15,142 bases of DNA from contig CATITW010000267.1 of assembly GCA_949547975.1 (NCBI GenBank), forward strand, positions 1-15,142, in the 5' to 3' direction. This document shows positions 7,799 to 14,779 of the stretch, in pieces. The first letter of the stretch is position 1. Every line of letters begins with the position of its first letter. Below the pieces are notes generated by a model. The model ran no database searches and was not told the DNA's origin. It saw nothing but the letters and a program-made list of their open reading frames with translations. The position numbers were made by a program, and so were the translations under genes. The DNA is from Cryomorphaceae bacterium. GTDB lineage: Bacteria; Bacteroidota; Bacteroidia; Flavobacteriales; Schleiferiaceae.

Positions 7799-9282
7799 AC
7801 GGCTTTTTTGATTTTAAAGTCCTTACCTATCTCCTTGCTAACGACTTCACCTGAGATTAAACTCGGTGGTACGCCCGGCCCAGGAGTGGTGAGTTGACCG
7901 GCGAAATACAAATTATCTACCTTCTTACTTTTTAATCGCGGTTTGAAGATTGCCGTTTGATCGAGCGTATTCGCCAACCCATAGGCATTGCCTTTAAAGC
8001 TGTTGTAGACACTCTTGAAATCTGAATATGCGAAAGAACGTTTGACCACTACTCGATCACGAATGGTCGTACCGGCGTAGGCCTCGAGACGGTCCATCAT
8101 CAGATGGTAGTACTTCTCACGCACTTCTTCGGTGTCTCCGTCCATGCCTGGTGCTGTCGGCATCAATAAGAACAGGTTTTCACATCCCTCAGGTGCTATG
8201 CTTTTATCCGTTTTGGTCGGAGCACTTGCGTAAAACAGCGGCTTAGTAGGCCATTGAGGATCGGTATAAATTTCGTGTGCGTGCTGATCCAGTTCATGAT
8301 CGAAGAATAGATTATGGTGCAGCACATTAGGTACTTCTCCTTTGATTCCTAGGTAAAAGAGTAAAGAGGACGGCGCCATCTTACGCTTATCCCAATATTT
8401 TTCAGTGTACTCCCGGTATTCTGGAGCACTTATTTTTTGATCGATGTGGTGGTAATCCGCACCACCTACAATGATGTCCGCTTGGAACAATCCATTTGTG
8501 GTAACCGCCGCTGTAATGCGGTCGTTCTCGTATTCAAAACCGGTCACCTCCGTGTTGGTGTGGAACTGTACGCCTTGATCTTTGGCGACTTTTACCATCC
8601 CCTGAATGATTTTATTCATTCCTCCCATTGGATACCAAGTACCCAAGGACATGTCAGCATAGTTCATTAAGCTGTATAAGGCCGGTGTATTTTGAGGAAG
8701 AGCTCCCAAGAAAAGCACAGGGAACTCAAGAATTGCTTTGAGCTTTGGATGACTGCTTACTTCAGCAACGTGCTTACGAATGTCTTTCAGCATATCTAGC
8801 TGGAACAATCCCTTAGCGATGCGGAAATCAGCAAATTCTAAAAGTGAGCGACCCGGTTTGAAAACGAGGTCTTTGATACCCACCTCGTATTTGTATTTGC
8901 CTTGGGCTAAGAATTTGCGAAGTCGTAGGCCGGAACCTGGATCGAGGCGATCAAACATCGCTTCAAGCTCCTCCATGTTGGGGCTTTGATCTTCGTGGTC
9001 GTTCTCTCCAAAGACTACTCTGTAGGAAGGATCGAGTCGAACAAGATCGTACAACTCCTCTATTTTAACTCCGAATTCGTTGAAGTAACGTTCGAATACA
9101 TCTGGCATCCAATACCAGCTTGGACCCATGTCAAAAGTGAATCCATCTTTCTCCCAGACGTGAGCACGTCCTCCGAGTTGATCGTTTTTCTCTACGACAG
9201 TGACATCGTAGCCATCTCTGGCAAGGAAACTAGCCGCACTGAGGCCGGCAAATCCTGATCCTATTACTAGTACAGATTTCAT
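7795..9282 (-). CDS. crtI: Phytoene desaturase (CrtI type)
   Basis: A 495-residue FAD-dependent desaturase. The N-terminal dinucleotide-binding fold is clear (GSGFAG at residues 8-13, E31 at the end of strand 2, then GGRA), and the carotenoid-desaturase C-terminal signature [19 protein letters not shown] begins near residue 457. The family converts phytoene to lycopene by successive desaturations. The neighbouring crtB makes this the main phytoene desaturase rather than a CrtD-type later desaturase, though product range cannot be read from sequence. It follows the sigma factor after 25 bp and overlaps crtB by 4 bp. Confidence 0.95.
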   Translation of the reverse strand: MKSVLVIGSGFAGLSAASFLARDGYDVTVVEKNDQLGGRAHVWEKDGFTFDMGPSWYWMPDVFERYFNEFGVKIEELYDLVRLDPSYRVVFGENDHEDQSPNMEELEAMFDRLDPGSGLRLRKFLAQGKYKYEVGIKDLVFKPGRSLLEFADFRIAKGLFQLDMLKDIRKHVAEVSSHPKLKAILEFPVLFLGALPQNTPALYSLMNYADMSLGTWYPMGGMNKIIQGMVKVAKDQGVQFHTNTEVTGFEYENDRITAAVTTNGLFQADIIVGGADYHHIDQKISAPEYREYTEKYWDKRKMAPSSLLFYLGIKGEVPNVLHHNLFFDHELDQHAHEIYTDPQWPTKPLFYASAPTKTDKSIAPEGCENLFLLMPTAPGMDGDTEEVREKYYHLMMDRLEAYAGTTIRDRVVVKRSFAYSDFKSVYNSFKGNAYGLANTLDQTAIFKPRLKSKKVDNLYFAGQLTTPGPGVPPSLISGEVVSKEIGKDFKIKKAV

Positions 9283-9307
9283 ATAGTGGTGGCGATTTTA
9301 GGTATTT

Positions 9308-9814
9308 TTAGTGTCTTTGGTCTGCAAGCTTCTCCATCATTTTCTTACGAGCGAGGAAGATTCTCGATTTAACCGTCCCTAGCGGGATATTAAAGTGCTC
9401 TGCAATCTCTTCATACTTGTATCCTTCATAATGCATAAAGAACGCTTCTGTATAATGCTTTTCGATGGTGCCTATTTGCTCCATGATGTAAGCATTATCG
9501 ACATTAGCGTCAGTGTAAGTGGTCTTGCTTGCTTCCTTAGAATTCAGGAAGTACTGGCTTTCCGTTTCGTCAACAAAGGTGTTTTGTTGCTTCTTGCGGC
9601 GATAGTTATTAATGAAGGTATTTTTCATGATGGTATACAACCACCCTTTCAAATTCGTACCCGTCGCGAACTTGTCTTTGTTCTTCAGCGCTTTAAAGTA
9701 GGTATCTTGAATAAGATCCTGCGCATCGTCCTGTCTCTTCGTGAGCTTCATTGCAAGTTGGTGCAAAAAATCGTGCTCGCGATCAATTAGTTCTCCAAAT
9801 TCTGCCGTAGACAT
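9308..9814 (-). CDS. ECF-type RNA polymerase sigma factor
   Basis: A 168-residue sigma-70 family protein with only regions 2 and 4, hence of the extracytoplasmic-function class. Region 2 spans about residues 13-75 (QDDAQDLIQDTYFKAL, LKGWLYTIMKNTFIN); region 4 is about residues 110-163 (EEIAEHFNIPLGTVKSRI, a helix-turn-helix). No anti-sigma gene is next to it: crtI follows after 25 bp and the MerR/B12 regulator precedes it. Control is therefore probably by transcription, as in the Streptomyces LitR-LitS system where a B12 regulator gates an ECF factor for carotenoid genes. Its likely targets are the crt operon it heads and perhaps distant light-response genes. Confidence 0.93.
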   Translation of the reverse strand: MSTAEFGELIDREHDFLHQLAMKLTKRQDDAQDLIQDTYFKALKNKDKFATGTNLKGWLYTIMKNTFINNYRRKKQQNTFVDETESQYFLNSKEASKTTYTDANVDNAYIMEQIGTIEKHYTEAFFMHYEGYKYEEIAEHFNIPLGTVKSRIFLARKKMMEKLADQRH

Positions 9815-9821
9815 AACTACA

Positions 9822-9855
9822 ATTGTTTAACGTTACCGTTGTAAAGTTAAACAAT
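9822..9855. promoter_or_regulatory. Inverted repeat, candidate operator in front of the sigma-crt operon
   Basis: ATTGTTTAAC (9822-9831) and GTTAAACAAT (9846-9855) are perfect 10-bp inverted arms separated by 14 bp, ending 8 bp upstream of the sigma-factor ATG. A further AACAAT half-site lies at 9863-9868, within the small palindrome TTGTAACAA (9859-9867). A promoter-like box on the - strand, TAACTTTA (9849 down to 9842), overlaps the right arm. A dyad over the promoter of a gene next to a MerR-family regulator is the expected place for its operator. The binding partner is inferred, not shown. Confidence 0.5.
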
Positions 9856-9914
9856 GTGTTGTAACAATTTGTAGAACGTTTGAAAGAATTTATTAAACAT
9901 AGTGTAAATTGGAT

Positions 9915-10799
9915 TTATACCGACTCGCTTAACTCTCTTAAGTCCTTGTAAATGTGTGTGTTGGGAAGGTTTTCAGGGAGCTCTTGACCTACGAATTGAT
10001 AGCCAGTTAGGTGTGCTTTTACCCCTCTTTTGTCGATTAACTCCTCTAAATCGATCAAAAATTCAGGCAGATCTTCCTTTTCAGGGTAGGTTGTAAAGGC
10101 AGAAATGAGGAAATCCACCTTTTTGTTGTCCAATAGATCGGATAGATATTCTTTTGGAAGACTTTGTCCAAGGTAAAAAACGTGTTCTCCACGCTCTTTT
10201 AATACGTATGCGAGGTACAAAATGCCAATCTCGTGCAATTCGTTCGCAGGCAAGAATAAAGCATACGTACCCGTTTTTGGTTGGTCCGGTACTTCAAGTT
10301 CATCGATGGCCGCAAAGAGCTTTTGACGGATCAGCGAACTCACAAAATGCTCTTGACTGATACTGACACATCCGCTGAGCCATAGTTTACCTAGCTCTTG
10401 GATGTAATCGCCGATGATTTCCCGGAATGTTTTGTGGATGCCGTGCTTTTCGATGCAATAGGCCATAATGGCTTCGAATCTGCCTAAATCAAAAGCAAGT
10501 GTGCTGATTTTCAGCTCATTCAACTCATGAGTAAAGCTGCCTAGGTAAGGACTTGCTTCTAAGGCTTGCATGGCTATTTCTTGAGGATCAAGTTTAGCAA
10601 CTTGTCCAATTTTCATTCCATGCTCCAATAAAAGCGCCACATTAAGCACAACACGCAAGTCATCATCCGCGTAATAACGAATGTTGGTAGAGGTGCGTTT
10701 TGGAATGATAAGCTTATGGCGTTGCTCCCAAGCCCTAATGGTGTGGGCCTTGATGCCGCTAAGCTGTTCTAAATCTTTTATGGAGTATCGTGTAGTCAC
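9915..10799 (-). CDS. MerR-family regulator with cobalamin-binding domain (CarH/LitR-like)
   Basis: A 294-residue regulator. Residues 4-70 form a MerR winged helix (YSIKDLEQLSGI, HTIRAWEQRH, NIRYY). A helical-bundle B12-cap region (about 85-170) contains W140 and E150-H151 with nine residues between W and E, i.e. the Wx9EH motif of CarH. A Rossmann-type B12 domain (about 177-290) contains ELHEIG, residues 187-192, whose H189 fits the cobalt-binding His of the E/DxHxxG motif. Known CarH/LitR proteins bind adenosylcobalamin, repress carotenoid genes in the dark and release DNA when light breaks the Co-C bond. The His next to the cap Trp, which ligates cobalt after photolysis in Thermus CarH, is L141 here. 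The start is GTG at 10799; an in-frame TGA 15 bp upstream excludes a longer form. It precedes the ECF gene by 100 bp. Confidence 0.92.
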   Translation of the reverse strand: MTTRYSIKDLEQLSGIKAHTIRAWEQRHKLIIPKRTSTNIRYYADDDLRVVLNVALLLEHGMKIGQVAKLDPQEIAMQALEASPYLGSFTHELNELKISTLAFDLGRFEAIMAYCIEKHGIHKTFREIIGDYIQELGKLWLSGCVSISQEHFVSSLIRQKLFAAIDELEVPDQPKTGTYALFLPANELHEIGILYLAYVLKERGEHVFYLGQSLPKEYLSDLLDNKKVDFLISAFTTYPEKEDLPEFLIDLEELIDKRGVKAHLTGYQFVGQELPENLPNTHIYKDLRELSESV

Positions 10800-10840
10800 T
10801 GGAATATAACCTCAGTGTAGGCAAATTGTTTCGTTTGGTG

Positions 10841-10848
10841 CAAGTATA
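10841..10848 (-). promoter_or_regulatory. Weak promoter candidate for the MerR-family regulator
   Basis: Read on the - strand this is TATACTTG, one mismatch from the TAnnTTTG box, 41 bp upstream of the GTG start. No convincing -33 element was seen. An ATTGTTT half-site like that in the sigma-factor operator candidate lies between it and the gene (+ strand 10825-10831), which would fit autoregulation. Confidence 0.25.
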
Positions 10849-10882
10849 ATTATTTACCAATTCATAAGGAAACACATATATG

Positions 10883-10890
10883 TATATTTG
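10883..10890 (+). promoter_or_regulatory. Bacteroidetes-type -7 box for prfC
   Basis: TATATTTG is an exact TAnnTTTG match, ending 18 bp before the prfC ATG at 10909, which predicts a very short leader of about 12 nt. The -33 region (TTCA at 10861-10864, 18 bp upstream) is weak. The lack of room for a Shine-Dalgarno is normal in this phylum. Confidence 0.5.
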
Positions 10891-10908
10891 CGCCATAATT
10901 ACGATTCA

Positions 10909-12489
10909 ATGTCCTTACAAAGCGAAATTAGCAAAAGACGAACTTTTGGTATTATCTCTCACCCAGATGCCGGGAAAACTACCCTAACTGAGAAACTTCT
11001 ACTTTTTGGGGGCGCAATTCAAGAAGCCGGTGCTGTAAAGAGCAATAAGGTGAAGAAATCTGCAACCTCGGATTTCATGGAGATAGAAAAGCAACGTGGG
11101 ATTTCTGTTGCGACCTCGGTGATGGGGTTCTATTATAAGGATAAGAAAATCAACATTCTTGATACGCCGGGTCACCAAGATTTCGCCGAAGATACCTACC
11201 GCACCCTTACTGCATGTGACAGTGTTATTGTGGTGATCGATGTAGCGAAAGGTGTGGAAGCACAGACGGAGAAATTGGTTAAGGTGTGTCGTATGCGTGA
11301 CACTCCGATCATCGTCTTTATCAATAAGCTGGACCGCGAAGGAAAAGACGCGTTTGATTTGGTGGATGAAGTCGAGCAAAAATTAGGATTGAGCCTCTGT
11401 CCCCTTTCATGGCCCATCGGTATGGGACAAAGATTTCAAGGGGTGTACAGCATGTGGGAGCGCAACCTGAACTTGTACAGTGCCGATAATAAGCAGAAAA
11501 TTTCGGAGGGTACTTCATTTGAAGACATCTCAAATCCAGAATTGAATGCGTTTGTCGGTGATGAGGCGGCCGAAGAACTTCGTGGAGACCTTGAGCTGTT
11601 AGATGCGGTTTACCCGAAGTTTGATCGTGACGCTTATCTCAAAGGAGAGCTGTGTCCCGTGCTATTCGGGTCAGCCTTGAATAATTTCGGTGTGCGTGAA
11701 TTGTTAGATTGTTTTCAGGATATCGCGCCAGAGCCTCAGCCTAAGGAGGCCGATGAACGTTTGGTTCTTCCGCAAGAAGATGCCTTCTCTGGATTCGTTT
11801 TTAAAATTCACGCGAACATCGATCCGAACCACCGCAACAGGATTGCCTTTTTGAAAGTGGTCAGCGGAAAATTCGAACGCAACAAAAACTACACCCACAC
11901 GAGAACGGGAAAGACGTTCCGCGTTAGTGCTCCGACGGCCTTTATGGCATCGAAGAAAAGCACGATTGATGAGGCATTTCCCGGAGACATCATAGGGGTT
12001 CCAGACAATGGGAGCTTCAGAATTGGTGATACAGTTACGCTTAAGGAAAACTTGCATTACACCGGTATTCCATCCTTCTCACCGGAACATTTTAGATTCA
12101 TAAACAATGCAGATCCGCTAAAGGCGAAGCAGTTGAATAAAGGGATTGACCAGTTGATGGATGAAGGGGTTGCACAGTTGTTCACCCTGAAACAGAACAA
12201 TAGAAAGATCATCGGTACCGTGGGTGCGCTCCAGTATGAGGTCATCCAGTATAGGCTGGAGCACGAATACAATGCGAAATGTTCGTACGAGAACTTCCCT
12301 GCATTCAAAGCCTGTTGGATCGAATCGCACGACGATGCGCAGCTCGCCGAATTCAGCACCTTGAAACAGCGCTATCTTGCTGAGGATAAATTCGGTAGAC
12401 TCGTGTTCTTGGCCGATTCTCAATTCTCCCTTCAAATGGCCCAGGATAAATTCGATAAAATCACCTTCCACCTAAAGAGTGAATTTTAG
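10909..12489 (+). CDS. prfC: Peptide chain release factor 3
   Basis: A 526-residue translational GTPase that recycles RF1/RF2 from the ribosome after termination. The start at 10909 (MSLQSEISKRRTFGIISHPDAGKTT) matches the usual RF3 N-terminus; an in-frame TTG at 10888 overlaps the promoter box and is rejected. GTPase motifs: P-loop HPDAGKTT (18-25), RGISV switch I, DTPGHQDF (G3), NKLD (G4). Downstream are the beta-barrel domain and the RF3 C-terminal domain, with GALQYEVIQYRLEHEY typical of the family and distinguishing it from EF-G. The stop codon TAG is followed directly by the ATG of the next gene. Confidence 0.97.
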   Translation: MSLQSEISKRRTFGIISHPDAGKTTLTEKLLLFGGAIQEAGAVKSNKVKKSATSDFMEIEKQRGISVATSVMGFYYKDKKINILDTPGHQDFAEDTYRTLTACDSVIVVIDVAKGVEAQTEKLVKVCRMRDTPIIVFINKLDREGKDAFDLVDEVEQKLGLSLCPLSWPIGMGQRFQGVYSMWERNLNLYSADNKQKISEGTSFEDISNPELNAFVGDEAAEELRGDLELLDAVYPKFDRDAYLKGELCPVLFGSALNNFGVRELLDCFQDIAPEPQPKEADERLVLPQEDAFSGFVFKIHANIDPNHRNRIAFLKVVSGKFERNKNYTHTRTGKTFRVSAPTAFMASKKSTIDEAFPGDIIGVPDNGSFRIGDTVTLKENLHYTGIPSFSPEHFRFINNADPLKAKQLNKGIDQLMDEGVAQLFTLKQNNRKIIGTVGALQYEVIQYRLEHEYNAKCSYENFPAFKACWIESHDDAQLAEFSTLKQRYLAEDKFGRLVFLADSQFSLQMAQDKFDKITFHLKSEF

Positions 12490-13863
12490 ATGAGCCACAT
12501 CATTAATTACCGCTTGAATCAGTTTTCATGGGCCATAGCGGCATTGTTGCTACTCCCTTTACTCTTCACTAAGGGTATGTTCTTCGATGGACTAACCTAT
12601 GCCACGATCGCAGCGAACTTGAATGACGGCGTGGGCACCTTTTGGCAACCCAGCTACACACCTTACATCCACCCTGAATTCTACGAGCATCCCCCATTTT
12701 CCTTTGGGCTACACTCCATATTCTATCGCTTATTCGGGGACCAATTTTGGGTGGATCGCATATATCCTTACACCATGTATGGACTAAGTGTCCTTATGCT
12801 TCGCCGCATTTGGGTATTGTTCATGCCCGAAGGACACCGCGCTTGGATCCCGCAATTATTATGGACCCTCACCCCTACTGTGATTTGGGTGCATCAAAAC
12901 AATCTCTTAGAAGCACCATTAAGTGCCGCCATTCTTTGCGTGGTATGGTTGCTCTTCGAAGGAACCTTGAAACGTAATTATTTCTGGAGTACTCTTGCTG
13001 GAATCTTACTCTTGATCGGCATTACCATCAAGGGGCCTGTTGCGCTTTTCCCTCTGATGACACTACCCATCATGGCTGTTCTGTTTCCAGAGCACCGCAA
13101 GGCAGCCATACTGTCTATGGTGACGATGGTATTTTCTTTCAGTGCTGTCTTCAGTTACCTTTACCTCTATCAAGAAAGCTTTTCGGCATTCTTTGAAGGG
13201 TATCTAGATCGTCAGCTGCTTCCAACGCTTCTTGGGGAACGTGAGCAAGCTGGCGGGATATGGTCAAGCCTTTTTGAAGTGGGTAAACAACTGCTGTTAC
13301 CTGTCGTAGTTCTGATTGTACTTCGTATCCGTGCAAAAGCCTCTTACGCACTGCGCCGTGAAAGCGTGTTTTTCTTCTTACTCGCTATTTGTGGTACGCT
13401 ACCGTTCTTTTTCATGGACCGCCAGCACCATTACTACTTTATGCCGTCCATGGCATTTTGGATGTTAGGCTTTGCTATGCTTCTAGAACAGCGACCTTAT
13501 CCTTGGTCGATCCAACGTAAGAAGTGGGTGAAGGTACTGTCGTTGAGCAATTTCGGCATGTGGTTTCTTGCTGTGGCGCTTAGCCTATTTTTCAGCAAAA
13601 GTCCTTCTCGAGACCGCAGAATGATCAGGGCTGTGGAAGCCATTCACGAAGCATACCCTGGACAACCTGTGCAAGTAACTGCACTGCCCGAGTACTGGAA
13701 GATGTCTGCAGTAGCTGCTCGCTATGGTAAGGTATACCTAACAGAACAGCCGTCAGGTTTGCTGTTGTTGCCACAGACTGATGCAGTGCCTGAAGGCTAC
13801 CAAAAGGACTTGGCATTTAAGAAGTTCCCGTTCGTTTTATACAAAAAAAGCCGCACTAACTAG
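12490..13863 (+). CDS. ArnT/PMT-like membrane glycosyltransferase (GT39/GT83-like)
   Basis: A 457-residue polytopic inner-membrane protein with roughly ten hydrophobic helices and a short soluble C-terminus. After the first helix (about 14-27) comes a loop with D33 (FFDGLTYATIA) and YEHPP (65-69), the Asp/EHPP pattern of undecaprenyl/dolichyl-phosphate-sugar transferases such as ArnT. Such enzymes transfer a sugar from a lipid carrier to lipid A, protein or another envelope acceptor on the periplasmic side; donor and acceptor are unknown here. DRQHHYYFMPS late in the membrane part also fits. It begins immediately after the prfC stop and is probably translationally coupled to it, though functionally unrelated. 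Its last codons form one arm of the terminator of the convergent fabI gene. Confidence 0.8.
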   Translation: MSHIINYRLNQFSWAIAALLLLPLLFTKGMFFDGLTYATIAANLNDGVGTFWQPSYTPYIHPEFYEHPPFSFGLHSIFYRLFGDQFWVDRIYPYTMYGLSVLMLRRIWVLFMPEGHRAWIPQLLWTLTPTVIWVHQNNLLEAPLSAAILCVVWLLFEGTLKRNYFWSTLAGILLLIGITIKGPVALFPLMTLPIMAVLFPEHRKAAILSMVTMVFSFSAVFSYLYLYQESFSAFFEGYLDRQLLPTLLGEREQAGGIWSSLFEVGKQLLLPVVVLIVLRIRAKASYALRRESVFFFLLAICGTLPFFFMDRQHHYYFMPSMAFWMLGFAMLLEQRPYPWSIQRKKWVKVLSLSNFGMWFLAVALSLFFSKSPSRDRRMIRAVEAIHEAYPGQPVQVTALPEYWKMSAVAARYGKVYLTEQPSGLLLLPQTDAVPEGYQKDLAFKKFPFVLYKKSRTN

Positions 13864-13877
13864 ATGTTAATGCGGCT
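13849..13877 (-). terminator. Intrinsic terminator of fabI
   Basis: A stem of AGCCGCA (13849-13855) and TGCGGCT (13871-13877), extended after one mismatch by TAAC/GTTA around a 5-nt loop. On the - strand it is followed by a run of seven T (complement of 13842-13848), as expected for the fabI transcript ending at 13914. On the + strand there is no T-run, so it is a weaker stop for the glycosyltransferase transcript. The left arm and T-run lie within the last codons of that gene. Confidence 0.8.
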
Positions 13878-13913
13878 CTGTAATAGCTGAAGGTATCAGC
13901 GAAGCAAGGGGAA

Positions 13914-14744
13914 CTATTCCTCGCCCTCTTCGCCTTCCATGAATTGTTGCATCACAAGGTCACTAACGCCCATGTTGCTAAATCCACCATCATTGTAGAG
14001 ATTTTGCATAGTTACACGTTTGGTAAGGTCCGAGAACATAGTAACGATGTAGTTCGCACAATCTTGGGCCGTAGCGTTTCCTAGCGGTGACATTTTATCT
14101 GCGTATGCGATGAAGCCACCGAAGCCTTTAACACCTGAACCAGCCGTGGTTGGTGTAGGGCTCTGTGAAATGGTGTTTACACGAACATTGTTGCGTACTC
14201 CCCAGTGGTAACCGAAGCTACGAGCAATACTTTCAAGGTAGCTCTTGTTGTCGGCCATGTCATTGTAGTCTGGGAACGTACGTTGAGCTGCCATGTAAGT
14301 TAGTCCTAGAATAGAACCCCATTCGTTCATAGCGTCGTGGTTCCATGCGCTTTTCATCACTTTATGGAAGCTCACTGCACTGACGTCCCAACCCTTCTGT
14401 AACCAGTCGTAATTCATCTCAGTGTAGTGCTTGCCTTTACGGACGTTTACACTCATGCCGATCGAATGAAGAATAAAGTCAATCTTACCGCCGAAGTGCT
14501 CCATAGCGCCGGTGATGAGTTTGTCGAGATCGTCCATATCCGTTGCGTCTGCTGGGATGATCGGTGCGTCGATCGCTTCTGCAAGATTATTAAGCTCGCC
14601 CATTCGCATAGCGATCGGAGCGTTTGTAAGTACTACTTTTCCGCCTTGAGCATGAATTGCTTCAGCTGCTTTCCAGGCAATGGAGTCCGAGTTTAGTGCG
14701 CCAAATACGATACCGCATTTGCCACTGAGTAATCCGTTAGACAT
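13914..14744 (-). CDS. fabI: Enoyl-[acyl-carrier-protein] reductase (NADH)
   Basis: A 276-residue short-chain dehydrogenase-type enzyme that performs the last reduction of each fatty-acid elongation cycle. The cofactor-binding motif is FGALNSDSIAW (14-24), then LHSIGMSV (92-99). Catalytic Y150, Y160 and K167 have the same 10 and 7 residue spacing as Y146/Y156/K163 of E. coli FabI (LTYMAAQRTFPDYNDMADNK). ISQSPTPTTAG and MQNLYNDGGFSNMG are typical of Bacteroidetes FabI. The tail is unusually acidic (EGEEGEE). It follows recN after 35 bp and may share its transcript; it ends at the hairpin 13849-13877. Confidence 0.97.
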   Translation of the reverse strand: MSNGLLSGKCGIVFGALNSDSIAWKAAEAIHAQGGKVVLTNAPIAMRMGELNNLAEAIDAPIIPADATDMDDLDKLITGAMEHFGGKIDFILHSIGMSVNVRKGKHYTEMNYDWLQKGWDVSAVSFHKVMKSAWNHDAMNEWGSILGLTYMAAQRTFPDYNDMADNKSYLESIARSFGYHWGVRNNVRVNTISQSPTPTTAGSGVKGFGGFIAYADKMSPLGNATAQDCANYIVTMFSDLTKRVTMQNLYNDGGFSNMGVSDLVMQQFMEGEEGEE

Positions 14745-14779
14745 ACGTTTTGTGTTTAAATACGCCGCTAAAATAAGTG

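Larger units (their letters stand above)
4045..10799 (-). other. Putative light-response gene cluster (regulator, sigma factor, carotenoid, pterin, photolyase)
   Basis: Eight consecutive same-strand genes. Spacing from the sigma factor onward is 25, -4, 10, -20, 2 and 3 bp, so sigma-crtI-crtB-idi-PTPS-folE-phr very probably forms one transcript ending at the hairpin 4021-4041; the regulator is 100 bp upstream with an inverted repeat in between. Content combines photosensing, photoprotection and photorepair. Co-transcription and light control are inferred from layout and family knowledge. Confidence 0.75.

Noticed and set aside
9395..9790. A 131-codon + strand open frame
   Set aside because: It is antisense to the ECF sigma factor, starts inside it, and has no family resemblance.
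10888..10908. Upstream TTG start for prfC
   Set aside because: The TTG is part of the TATATTTG promoter box and would add seven residues not found in RF3; ATG 10909 fits the family.
11999..12471. Long antisense frames within prfC
   Set aside because: Several overlapping antisense frames exist here; all are shadows of the clearly conserved RF3 reading frame.
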